Source: Sphagnum compactum (taxonomy: Eukaryota; Bryophyta; Sphagnopsida; Sphagnales). From it: a DNA stretch of 64,000 bases. The notes under the pieces were generated by a model. The model did no database searches, had not been told where the DNA came from, and was given only the letters and a program-made list of their open reading frames with translations. The position numbers were made by a program, and so were the translations under genes. The stretch lies in NCBI GenBank assembly GCA_965153455.1, contig OZ234493.1:26216213-26280212 (forward strand), given 5' to 3'. The number at the start of each line of letters is the position of its first letter. The first letter of the stretch is position 1. Of the stretch, positions 37,401 to 49,310 are shown piece after piece.

Positions 37401-40400
37401 GTGCTTGTGTCGGTTGTAATAGTAATATTGTTGCATGAGGATCATATTGTAAAGCAACATGTAAATGTTCAATAGACTTAGGTATGTTGTTTGCATGCAT
37501 GTTTAGGTGTCTCTTCTTCTTGAAACAAAACAACATGGCATATGATCCTTTGGTTCTTGAGTGGATGCCGCAATTAGTGATTTTTTGGGGTTTTTTTTGT
37601 AATTTTGAGAAAAAATATTAAAAATTTTTTTAATCACAAATTTCCTGTTTTTAAAAAAACATTTCCCAAAATTAACAATTACACAATTACCCAAAAGATT
37701 TTATATTTTTGTATTTCTAATACCACCAAAATTGGCTAAATATACTTGTGGACTACTGCCACTCAAGAGCACATTACAAAATTGAAAAAGAAAAATATTA
37801 ACCACAACATGTAAGCATTAGAAATAAAGCTATATCCAACAAAGATAGTTTTCACCAACATTCTGCAATTATCAAATTTGAGGAGAGAAGCAGTGAAGTT
37901 TTCAAGCTAATTCTCACCATGAAAACCGAAGGATTGAAAATTGCCCCTTGAGTTCCCATTCAAGTGAGAACTAGCCGTTTGAGAATTGCCTTATTTAAAG
38001 AAATTCAAAAAATTGAAAATTGCTTAATGCAATAAAAGCAACCCAATGGTAGTTCTCAACTAAATAGGTCTAAATCTAAGGGGTATTCTAGGGGTGAAAA
38101 TTAATACTTAGCTTGAAAGTAATTACTAATAATTTTCAAGCTAGGATTCTAAGTCCTAGTTTCAACTTTGAATTCAAAATTTGGAGGGTAGTAATTCAAG
38201 GTAACAAATTCTAAAGGGCTAATCGATGAGTAGGACTAAGTTTATAGGATTTTAAAGTTTCAAGCTAGATTTTCAGGCTAAGTTGCTTCTTCTAAAAGCT
38301 TCTTAGGTTGTTTAAAAAAAAATTAAAATTAAAAATTAAAATTATGGTAATGAGGTTGAAATAACCACCTAAGAAAACAATGATTATCAAATTTGTGAAA
38401 GCCATCTATTTGAGAACCAACTTAAAAAATAATAATTGAAAATGTGCATAATGTTTTATATGCAAGATGGTTTTTATGTGCTTCGATCATTTTCCAAAAT
38501 CTGAATTGACAAAAAAGAAAACAAGACAATTCTCAAAGTGATGAGAAGAATTGAAATTAGTGGTTCTAAAAAAATGCAAAAACCATCCAACACTTTTTAT
38601 TCTTTCCTTTTTCTCATCTGCTACAAAGGTTTAGTTAAAATTTATGTAATATTTTCTTAGAATCCTTTGCTTTTCCTTGTGAATTGTAGGTTTTTGATTG
38701 TTATGCAATCTAAGCAAGTTATGTGAAGGTTGTGGATATTAGAGGCTTTGTGGAAATACTTGCAAAAATCAATTTCATATGGTATATTATAATATGCCAT
38801 TCCTTTGCACATGAAGTGTTAATGATATATTTGATTTAGCTCCTGTGATCTTTCTTTTATTCTTACCATGTTCCAGACCACCAACTTTGAATTGGATTGC
38901 AGTTGAATTTTTAATAGAACTCTAGGCAAATTTATGTACTTTCTTTGTAATGCAATCTTCATGTGTTAAATGACTTGAATCCATTTAAGGTTTAGGATTT
39001 TAGTCTGTTTAATTTCTTTGGAACTATTAACAAATTTTGCTAATTATTCACATATTATTTGAACCGTTATCCAATTAATTTTGTTGGTTTATCTTGACCT
39101 TGTGTTCTGAAAGAAAATTATGTCTTTATGCAATTATAATCCCCAATGCCAAGTGTGTGTAATCACCAATTACTTTCTTCTATAATTGTTGAAATTAATC
39201 CTCATCATCAACTGTTTTTCTAGAATGACAATTTTAAACAAGTGCCTTGGGTGGTGAGTCTTATGACAAGTTCTATTGAGGCTTTGTTGAACAAGCTCCT
39301 TAAATAGGTGTAAATAAAAGTAACCGCATCCAATTTTTCATGTTCTGAATTAGAATCCCATTGAGTATTCCTTCACATGTTTCAGATTTTGTTCAGGAAC
39401 ATTTGTCATGAATGAGTGGAATTCTATCTATGCTTGTTTTGTCATAATTTGTCATGGTGCTCATGTCCATTGTTAATTCATTGGCTCATTTAGATCAGGT
39501 GTAGGGTGTTCTTCAACATGCTTTCAAATGCAGGTTTTCAAAATGTGCATTCTCAAGACCTCCCTGTAAGAATGGTGATATGTCTCCTCTTAAATGTGTG
39601 TTGCATCCTTTTCCTTGTTCCATGCATAGGCTTCAGGTCACAAATTGACGGTCATGCTGGATATTATCTCATTATGATTTCTGGCTTCTTGACCTGGGCA
39701 TGTTAAATTCAAGGTTGGCAGTTTTTCAGTGCAGGCTTGGGGTTCAGAACAAGTTTCTGAATAGCTTTGTGTATGTGGTTTCCACTTGGAAGTTCTAATG
39801 GCATGCTTGCAAACTGGCAAGGTATCTCTTCAACCTAATGATGTTGCTTCAATTCAATCTTGTGAGCTTCTGGCAGGAACATCAATCTGTTCCTGCCAGT
39901 AGAGCATAGAGAAGGTGGTTTGTGACACTGAAATCTGCTCTTCTGAGAAGTGCTCTGTGAAGTACCAAGCACTGGGCGTATCAGTTGTAAGTTCCTGAAT
40001 CTAAACTACACAACTCAAATACTATGGTTTGCATGGCTGTAGTTTGCTCATCTTGCCTAATCACTCTGCAAGTTATCAAGTCTAGCTATAAGAGATAAGT
40101 TGAATTGATGTCTTTTGTTATGTGTCTGTACCTTGTCTTGCAGATTGGAGCTTAGTGGGGTCTTTGTGTTCTTGCTGTTGGCCTGGCTTTTCGAGAGGAT
40201 CTTTCCCAGGTACTCATAGGACTCATGTAAGCATATGGCCACCACTTTGGCGTTGCTGGAATGTAAGACCAAAATGTAGATATTATTATACTCATTTGTA
40301 AAAGTGCCTGAAAATTCAAACATGACACTGTTAGTATGATCATTGAGCCAGTTACCATCTTCCTGGTCTGCATTCCCTCAATGTCCTTGGTTCAATTTCA

Positions 40401-42800
40401 GAGCTGCTACAGAACACTAGTGGGATTAGAGTTTTACAGACTTGATGCCGACCTATGAAAAGTATTGGATGTCCTCATTGCTTCCTTCAAAGTTTCTATG
40501 CTCAGCTACTTGCAGTGAGCTTTCTGGCTTCTGGTATAGGACCCATCAAGCACACTTTGGGTGACACAATGTAGCTTTTCAAACAATTGGTTATTTAAAA
40601 GACAACTGAGAGCATAGACTCTTCATCTTCAATAAACTTATTGTCATATTCAGTACACTTAACACTAATATCACAAGTTACAAATTAAACTGGAACAAAT
40701 AGATAGTTGAGCTCGAAACTCCAAAATCCTATGATGTTAAGTAATTCAAAACATTATCTACATAAAGTTCTAGACCTGAAAGGAATGTGTCTATACCTCC
40801 AAAGTCTGAAGTCCCAAAAGGTTCAAGCTCAAAACCTACTTTTAAGCATGGAACCCCAAAGGCATCATCTAAAAAAGGGCACACTTGGAAGCAAATTTTT
40901 TGGTAATCATTGAAATGGGGAACCATTTCACATGAACACTCTTATCTCAAGATTGGACATTTTACACTTGCTAGTCATTATTTTACAAAGTGGACAAGGA
41001 AAGAAGAACAAAGTAAGTGAGAGCAGATCCATCAGCAAGAAGGGATAATTGCAACAAGGGATTCAAAAGAAAAAAGGATGAAGACAAGAAGCCATGATCA
41101 AAGGGAAAAGACAAACAAAACAAGACAAGGAAGAGCATAGAATGAGAAATGTGTGAAGAAAAAGAGAGAGAAGTGAGAATGTGATAGAAGAAAGATCCCA
41201 AAGAAAATTTGATTATATATCTGTGGGTTATCAGAGGTACTTAACTCTGTAACCATCCAATGAGCCATTAGTGAAATATGCCATCTCTCCCTATAGGGTC
41301 CCATGAACACTTATCTGACCTCTTGTTGGGTGAGTTGATATAATGACATTACCTCTTGATCAGTATCTGCTGTCACTATTTGCCTATTTAGATGGGAAAC
41401 TCATTCTTTGCTGGCAGAACAAAACATCCATGAGATTACAGAGAAGACTCCACAAAAAACATTGATGTAACTGTTGTGTTAGTTTCAACCCCAAAGAATA
41501 AAAAACATGACAAGATTGAGTCTGGCTATCACCTCATCACGAGTGGCAGACCAAAAACTGACAAAATATCTTGATAAGTACTGAGAACTTCTCCATACTT
41601 ATGATTTAAGTCAACCTGAATAGAAAGAAATCACCTGATATACAGGATTGTAGAGATTTCGGATCTGACAATATGTCATCAACAAATCAGCAAACATGAA
41701 GAAAGAGGAAATGAAAACCTAAAAGGGCGCAGAAAACGAAAGCCAAAATAAAACCAAAAACTGGGGAGGAGGTTGAACAAAGCAACCCATATGCATGTTC
41801 AGAGATCTTCAACAGCAATATGTATGCCCAACAGCTTCATCAGCTCCCTTGGCAGTGGGTGGAGGCCAATGTAAAACATTCTATAAAACCAGCAGAAATA
41901 GGAAAACTCAGCCATGACGTTTGGCTAGGTCAAAAAAACCTAAAAGAGATAGAGAGTAACCAAAAACCCAAGAAGAAAGAGGAAGTGACGAAAAAAGAGA
42001 AAGAGAAAAAACAAAACCCAAACAAGAAAAGAGTAAGAAAGCAGAGAGAAAAAAAAAAGAGGTTTAAGAGCATGATCTCCTAAAGGTTTAGATTAACACA
42101 CTATTTGACATCTGCTATTGTGCGCATTTGCATTGAGTTCTCTGACGAGGAACTCATGCTTGGCACTCCCCAAAAACAATTTCTAGTCAGGAATTGAAAT
42201 CATTGGAATCACCCTAGTATTTAAACTATTCCTTGAAAAGCCTCACAATTTGACACAATCGTTTAGATAGATGTGGGCACAAACCATGAGCACGATACTT
42301 AACAACACAGCTCCTATATAGTACATGGAATTCCATGTCACTTCCAAATGTGCCCCACCATCATTTTTAATGCAGTTGTAGAGTGCTTGCTCGATACCGA
42401 CACAAACTTGAGCACAATGCCTTGAACAGAGGACATGATTACTCCATCAAACCTAGACTCACAGGGAAATGAAAATAGTATTACTCCCTTTACATTGGGA
42501 GTCAAACAAGAAGGGCTGCTCTTGACCATCAAGAAGAACCCATTGCACTAGTCACATCAAATTTGAGTTCTATCAAATTTAGCCAATCATAATGATTGGT
42601 CCAGGTGGTTTGCTATTAGTAGTCTCCCGGCTATTTGCAGTCAACGTGGATGTGAGAAATATTTCTATAGCGTCACATACTGAGCACCGCTGGAGATGCT
42701 CTAAGTCTCAACATAGAGTTTTCCAATAACCTTCACAAGCATCTTGCCATAAGTCCCGCACCTGAATTCGTCACCAAAAAATTCCATTCAATACAGCACA
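37401..42800. other. No gene seen (one hairpin)
   Basis: Intergenic DNA. The Lys/Glu-rich open frame at 41820-42083 is purine-rich low-complexity sequence, and I do not support it as a gene. A 12-bp perfect hairpin sits at 39870-39899. The last few hundred bases may belong to the MED27 promoter region. Confidence 0.5.
39870..39899. repeat. 12-bp hairpin with 6-nt loop
   Basis: CTGGCAGGAACA (39870-39881), loop TCAATC, then TGTTCCTGCCAG (39888-39899). The stem is perfect and GC-rich compared with its surroundings. It is too short for a typical plant miRNA precursor. The role is unknown. Confidence 0.9.
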
Positions 42801-43054
42801 ACAAACTGCTAATTTTTCCGCCCGTCCGATTCAGTGGCTTTAGTTGGCCGCTCATGGGTGCAATTGTGTATGGGGTTTCCCTCTTTCTCGTGAGCTGCGA
42901 ATGTAGTTGTGGATGTTGTGATTCTCAGGTGTATGTGTTTTCTTTTCCCCGCAGAGACTCGCGGAGTGCGTTTCTAGTTCTCTTTAGCATTATAAGTTAG
43001 CGCAGCAGCAGAATCATTGTCATCGCCGTCATACACTTAAGTTTTAGCAAAGGA

Positions 43055-43062
43055 TAGGGTTT
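43055..43062 (+). promoter_or_regulatory. Telo-box in MED27 leader/promoter
   Basis: TAGGGTTT, the telo-box core, lies about 170 bp before the MED27 ATG. The local DNA (42790-43230) is clearly more GC-rich than the flanks, as expected of a promoter-proximal leader. Function is inferred from position. Confidence 0.35.
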
Positions 43063-43233
43063 AACAGGCGCAATGTGACGCAAAGAAACAGAGCCCGGAA
43101 ATACCAATGAAACTGAAACTTTGGTCGAGGAGGAATAGAAGCGGGGGCGAGAAACAACAGGGAATAGACTCCGCTTGAGAGTTCAGTTGCACAGGAAGGA
43201 AAGAAAGGAGGAAGAAGAGGACGACCCAAGAAA

Positions 43234-46200
43234 ATGGCGATGTCAATTAGCCAAGAGAGTGAGCTAGCGCCCCCAGTGCGTCTAGCTAATGCCTTGGAGG
43301 GGTTAGGACGGGCTGTCCGCCACATTGCCGATGTGAGGGCAGGTGCAGATCTTCTTCTGGAAGCGCTTGACGCAGCTGCATCGATGCGAGGTCGTGAAAC
43401 CGGAAACAAAAAGGCCAGCGATGGTATCCAAAAAGTCGCCGACTTTATGAAAAAGGCTCTTGACGAGCTTCAATCTACAGGTAAAAACCATTGCTACCAG
43501 TGCAGCAGGTGGATAGTGGGCATCCATCCCCACTTCAGTAGAAAAGAAAGGATTCAGATCCAATTTTCTCGAAGACAAACTCATGTCTAGAACTGGAGAC
43601 TGCTCCACACTTGTCCTCTGGCGAGTCAAGTGATGTCGCTCTGATGATTTCGTAGAGTTTCAGTAGTTCTGGTTCTACTGTCATACGATCACAGGTGGTG
43701 TGACGTAGTAGCAGGGTCTAGGGTTTAGGGTTACAGTTAGGGTTCCAAGATCTTTCTTTATTAGGTCAATGGTTGTGAGCAAGTAAGAGCTCAGTGTTTT
43801 GTATTGGTGTGTGTGCATTGTGATGTTGTCACTTGGAAGCTCTTGATTCGGAATGGTGTAGCATGTCTCAGATTGGTGTTCAGTGTGACGAAATCTGGAA
43901 TAGGTCTTGTCTGATTGTAATATGGTGGTGTTGGTGATGTTGCACAAGTCTGGTCTTTTTGAGGTTTGGCTTTTTGTCTCTACAGGGCGGGAGCTGGAGG
44001 CTGCTGGAGTATTAAATGGGGCACAACAACGGTTTGAAGAAAATCAACCTTGGAATCTTCAAGTTCCTCTCGTCTCTCATGATGGAGCTCTTGTTCCTTA
44101 TGCTTGGAAACGACAAATTGCTGGACAAGCGGCAGCCTCTGCCTTTGACAGGGCCAGGTCCTTTCCACTTCTCCAGACCTGTTATTGCACCTCATTTGCA
44201 CATGCAAAGAAGCCTGTCTATGCTTCGACAAACTCTCTTTCTATGTAGCGATATTTGTGCTTTGGCTGATGCATTATTAGTTCTGCATTCATATGCTTGT
44301 GCCTGGACACATATGGGCTCAGAAGAGATAGTATAGGTGTTTGGCTGCAACTCTAGTTTTATGTAATGGATCAAAAGATATAAGAATTGTAGTGCAGAGT
44401 TGAGAAGGTGTCTCATTTGTAGATTCAAGGCAATCATTGCAACCTATGTGTCTCTAACCTTTCATTGCACACATTGGATTTTTGTGTTGCATGAGGTGTT
44501 CATAGTACCTAATTCAGGCAGTAATATTCATGTTAATGTCATCACTCAGGAAGGTGCAAATAGTGAAACACTGTGTAAAATCTGAAGTGTGGCAGGCTGG
44601 CTCTGAAGGCATTTGCAGAGCAAAAGAGAAGGTTTTTTCCAGGGCTAGGCCCTGATGTGGTGACTGAAAGTAATTCAAATCCTGCATCAGAAACACCAAA
44701 GACTGATGGATCAAACCAAGCGGCAACCTCAAGCCCAGTTCTATCTGATGTCTTACGACGAATTCAGTCAGAAATGCCTGGAATGGTTGTCACCCAATAT
44801 GCTCGATTAGCCTGGATGAATAACAGATTGGGTTCAAATTCCAGGTTTGATTCAAGTGCTGGTGTTCTAAGTCTTTCAGTGAATTCATCGCTCTCACTAA
44901 GAAAGGGAATGGCTCTGACATCACAGTTGGCTGGAGGTGAAGCCCCCCCTTCCTTGAGGTCTAGTGAAAAAGTAGCTGTCTTGGAGGTTACTATACCTGG
45001 AATTCTCAGAGCTATCATCTCATTGCTTCCTCCGGGTTCCGTGTACCCAGACGCAATTGCAGTATTCTCGTCAGATGAGGTGGGTTTCTAAGATTTTTAT
45101 GTTGTTGTGCACTTCCTTGTAAAGAGTTCAATAACCACCGTGTTTGGACTGAACAGTTTTGTCTAGAGTCTATGAATGTTGCTGTCATTCATGTTTCTCC
45201 TCACTTCTGTCTTGTGGTCTTGTTTTCTCCTTTTTTAAGGGGGTGGATTTTTCCTTTTAGTGCTTGCTGATTGGTTGTTGTTATGGTTTCAGATCTGAAG
45301 TATCCATAATGTTTTAGTTAGGTCATCTCTCAATTCTTTTCAGGGTTAATTAAATTGGAAGTAAGAGAATTATGCAGTAGTTATAAAGATATCTCATTTC
45401 CTTTTCTTTGTCCTGAGTCATTGTTCTCATCTTTGTTTTGATTTGGCCACAACTCACACAAAAGTAATTTCAATACATAAAATGCTAGTGTGGAGTTTCT
45501 GTCTGCCATGACAATGATGTTTCCTCTCTGTCCTGTCAATGTTTGAGTCTCAAGTAATGAAGAGGTTGAAATCTTCTTTCATGGTAATGGTACAGTGCTC
45601 ATATGTATAGAACTTCTGGTAAAGATGGTATAGATTTTGAGGTTAGTTTTATGTTTACTCACATAGGTTTTCTATTGTCCTTTCTCTGCATGGACTCATT
45701 CTTGTTCTGTTTGTTTGTTTGGCTGAAACCAACAGTACCTTGGTTGTCTTACATGCTTTTGTGGAGTTTCTGTCTGCAACAACATTGATATTTCCTCTCT
45801 TTGCCCTGCCAAAGTAGAGTCAAAAGTGAGGAAAAGACTGAAATCTTGTCTTGTGGTGATGGTAGAGGGGAGGCCACATTCAAGCATGGGGTGTATCCCA
45901 ACACAAATTGCATCAACAACTCTCGGTTTGTGCTCATATAGTCTGCTTACCATTTTTCCATTGAAGATCTTTCTGCATTTGTCAGCTGCTTAAAGCCTAG
46001 TGGTGCCTCACAATTTAGTTGCATGCAGGAATTTAGATTCTGTCACCAGAATGTTAACATTTGATTGCAGCCAGGAAATGGCTGGGAAATGGATGGGATG
46101 TTGCAGTGGAAAGTGTGTGCAACTAACTGTTGAGTCACAAACTGTTGGGACACTAAGATTATCTTGGATGTGGCTGCAACAAGAATTTTGTTACTAGCAG

Positions 46201-47191
46201 AATCCTTCTCGCATTTGTGTGATCATATGGCTTTTGTGGCAGGAACAAGCAGTGATGGTGCTATATCAACTTTTGCAACAAGATCGATCATCAACCCTTG
46301 AGCTCCTTTTGGTATGACAATATAACTATTTTCATCAAGTTTTCACGTTGGATGGTCAATATTTTGTGTTGTATTTGTTTGCTGGTGTTAAATGTATTCC
46401 TCTTATTCCATTTTTCCATTTGTCCGTGTTTTCCTGTATGACCATCATTGTTCCCTGTGCCATTGTGTGTTGACACTCCAAACCTAGAACTCATGTTTCC
46501 ACATATTCTTGGAGCTTCCATTGTCTGCTTAAGAGCTAGTATGGGCTACCCAACCAAATGATTTGGGGTTTGACAATACAAGATTTATGAGAGCTCATAT
46601 AGTTTCTTATTTGACTTTGAAGAATAATGTCCCTGCTGTGCAAGCATTTGTATTTGTGATGCTTTTGTAATCCATTGGGGTGTTGGTATCAAATGTTTCG
46701 GGTGGTGCAGCAATGGCTTTACTCATACCGGTTGCTCTTCACAAAGCAATGCACGTGAGTTTTTTTTTCCCCTAAACCCAACTCCTCGAGAAGTCAGTTG
46801 CTTCATCATGTATCAGCACCTGCTTATACATGCAGAATTATGTTACATGTCAAAAACAGTTTACGATTTGTTCATACAGCACTAGTTGTGAACAGGACAG
46901 TGTAAATTATTGTTCTTATTCATCCCAAGTGAATTGTGTGGTAGTTCAGTACTCACATCTATCATAATGTCTGGTGTGGAATGTTGGTGTGCTGGATTTT
47001 GCAGTGAATGTAAGCATGTGATGGCATATGATGCACCATCTGGCCTTTTGTTTCCTCCCTTAGTAAGGCCTGCTCGCATCCCCAGTGCAGCACAAAATTC
47101 AAAGGAATCACAAAACAAGAAAACAGATGAAACTAATACTGACAATGAAGTCCTTGCATACCACTTAGGGTGTGCCCCCAAGGATTTGTAA
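43234..47191 (+). CDS. MED27: Mediator complex subunit 27
   Basis: Seven exons join in frame: 43234-43480, 43986-44157, 44596-45079, 45866-45925, 46243-46311, 46711-46754 and 47005-47191, for 420 residues, close to plant MED27 length. The N-terminus has the conserved helical region (RLANALEGLGRAVRHIADVR). The middle contains ALKAFAEQKRRFFPGLGPD and a VLEVTIPGILRAIISL strand-helix. The C-terminal part includes PDAIAVFSSDE, GGHIQAWGVSQHKLHQQLS, LLLQQWLYSYRLLFTKQC and a CxxC pair (CTEC) followed by APSGLLFPPLVRP. This is the MED27 signature. By family knowledge it is a tail-module subunit of the nuclear Mediator coactivator for RNA polymerase II. The Ser/Lys-rich last 40 residues are variable. 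The ATG follows an AAAATGGCG context. The gene appears intact. Confidence 0.92.
43719..43732 (+). repeat. Two telomere-type units in MED27 intron 1
   Basis: TAGGGTTTAGGGTT, followed shortly by another TTAGGGTT at about 43737. This short interstitial telomere-like motif lies inside the first intron and could also act as a telo-box. Confidence 0.8.
45484..45866 (+). repeat. Internal duplication in MED27 intron 3
   Basis: About 110 bp at 45484-45597 recurs, diverged, at 45749-45866. Shared phrases are 'gtggagtttctgtctgc', 'tttcctctct-tgccctg' and 'gactgaaatctt...tggt-atggta'. The second copy ends exactly at the exon 4 acceptor (AG at 45864-45865). The first copy carries a similar but unused AG at 45596-45597. 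Confidence 0.75.
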
Positions 47192-49310
47192 TTCTCTTCA
47201 TAAATTCTGCTGTTTCTAGTAGTGGTGTTGCTAGTCACTTCAGGTTTAGCAGCTTCCTGCTCAATTCCTCCAAGGATAGGCAGGTATTATACTGGGATAG
47301 TGTAAGAATTCAATCTCTTGGAAATTCTCATGAGATGAAGTTTGTTTTTTTGGGTGCACTCCATACTGATTGTGACCCTGTAGTCTACACCCAAGGTCAG
47401 CAAGAATCACATGAAAGTAGGTGATTATTAGCCCTCACAAAATGCACTACTCTCAAGCTACCATGTCTGGCAAAACATACCTTTATGCTCTCCTATGTAC
47501 TATTTCTTGCACTAAATGGCTGTGCCTTTTTTGGATCCAGAAGTGACAATTGCATACACAAACTTGTGCATAGTTTAGTCCTGTGCTGACAAAATCTGAT
47601 TGTGGCCTGTTTGTTCCACAATATGCCAGAGCTCTTAGAGAGAAGATCATTGTGAACCTTGCATGGCTGCAGCTTGCCCTACAGCTCATGGTTTACATTA
47701 AGCTGGGATCATCTGACTGAGCTCACAGTGTGTGAGAGTTTGTGACTTTGCAGATGATTGTGATCTCTCATCAAAATGGAAGACTGGCTTGAAAGATCCA
47801 TTGATGTTTTTGGTATTCTGTAACCAGTGATCTTCATGTTTTCCAGGAGGAGCATTTTTGGAGGTAGTAGAGAGGTAAGGGAGACAAGGGAAGGAATCAA
47901 TTACACAGCTATCCTTCAGCTGTCTTGCATGATTCTTTGTTATGCGTTGATGAAGTAGGATTCTGCCTCTTGACAGGAAAAAGGAAGATCGTGGGTTAGT
48001 GTGTTGCAAATGTCAGCAAGCAGCATTGCAAGCTGCATCACTAGGAGCTTAAATGCCTCAGGAATCACACTTAACAATGTTCACAAGGAGCCATTAGCCT
48101 TTTAAAGTTTTCACAGCAGTTTCTTGGATGCCGTGCATTGTGCTATGGTGCAACGTCTGTTCTCAATGCTATAAACTGCTCCCAAACCTATCTGGCAATG
48201 GCTTCGCCAAGAGACAGGACTGATCATGGACATTCAAACAAATGATTCAAACATTTGGTGGATGGTCAGCACTGCTGGCAGTAGGAGAAATACAGAACAA
48301 AGCAAGGAAAACATACCAATGCAAGAACTAGTATTGGTAGTATGATGCAAGCATGACAGTTGGTTCCAATTGAACAGATTCTGGTAGGTGCAGAGCATCA
48401 CTACCCTTTGAGTTTCTTTGGTCTGATACCTTGGCATGAAATTGATTAATCATGTAATTATTTTTGATCCTTCGCAATTTTCAACTTCATCATACAATCT
48501 TGAATCCACATTATAAGAAGTTCACACATGATCCATATAACAAAAATTCAGCAGGATTTTTATTCCCATAATACAGTTTTTCTTGCAATCATGTAGACTG
48601 CCACTCAAATCATCCTAGAAGTACTTTCACCAGCCTTATTTCTGTTTTCTTCATGCAGCAGCACATGATGTCTGTCTGTCTGTCCATCTGTGCAGCTTCA
48701 AGGGTTCTCTAGTCTCCATCACACTAGTGTGAGGAGAATTGAAGGAGCAATGGAGGAGCAGCAGCTTCTTGTGCATGCTGCCACATGAGGGGCTGCCTAC
48801 AGTACAAAAACTACACAGGTTCAAGTTTCTGTCACATGAGTACCTGCAAGGCAGCTTTTTCTACTTGGTTCAAGAAGCAATGAGAAAATTCAATGCTGCC
48901 CAGAACCATGTAGATTCTGCCATTTTTATTGCAAGCTCATAATCTCAGCAAATTGTGAAATTGTTGAGCAGGCTGAACTAAGGATTTGTCGAAAAATCAA
49001 ATTGAACTAGTTGGGGGCAATGGAGTGGTGTACATAATCTTCTTCACACATGTCCCATTTGAGGAGGCATTGAACAAAAGCATGACCATGTATGTCCCAT
49101 CCATCTTCGAAAGACCTCAGCCCACCTTCTTGTTGCCTGAATCATATTAACCTCCACAAATGCGAACTCACGTGCTCAGTTGAGTATTGAGCAGCTTATG
49201 ACAAACCTGGGAACAAACTTGAGAATTGAAGGCAAAGAGCATGATCCTGCTGGTAATTGATCTAGTCTCTAGAATTTTTTTGTCTTGCCCTCAAATTCCA
49301 CCCAATTAGG
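47192..49310. other. Convergent intergenic region between MED27 and glyoxal oxidase
   Basis: The 3' ends of two genes face each other across about 2.1 kb. No further gene is recognised. The 67-codon open frame at 48739-48942 has no known domain. 3' UTRs of both genes presumably lie here. Confidence 0.55.

Noticed and set aside
41820-42083. Lys/Glu-rich 87-residue open frame upstream of MED27
   Set aside because: It is purine-rich low-complexity DNA with no homology I recognise and no splice context.
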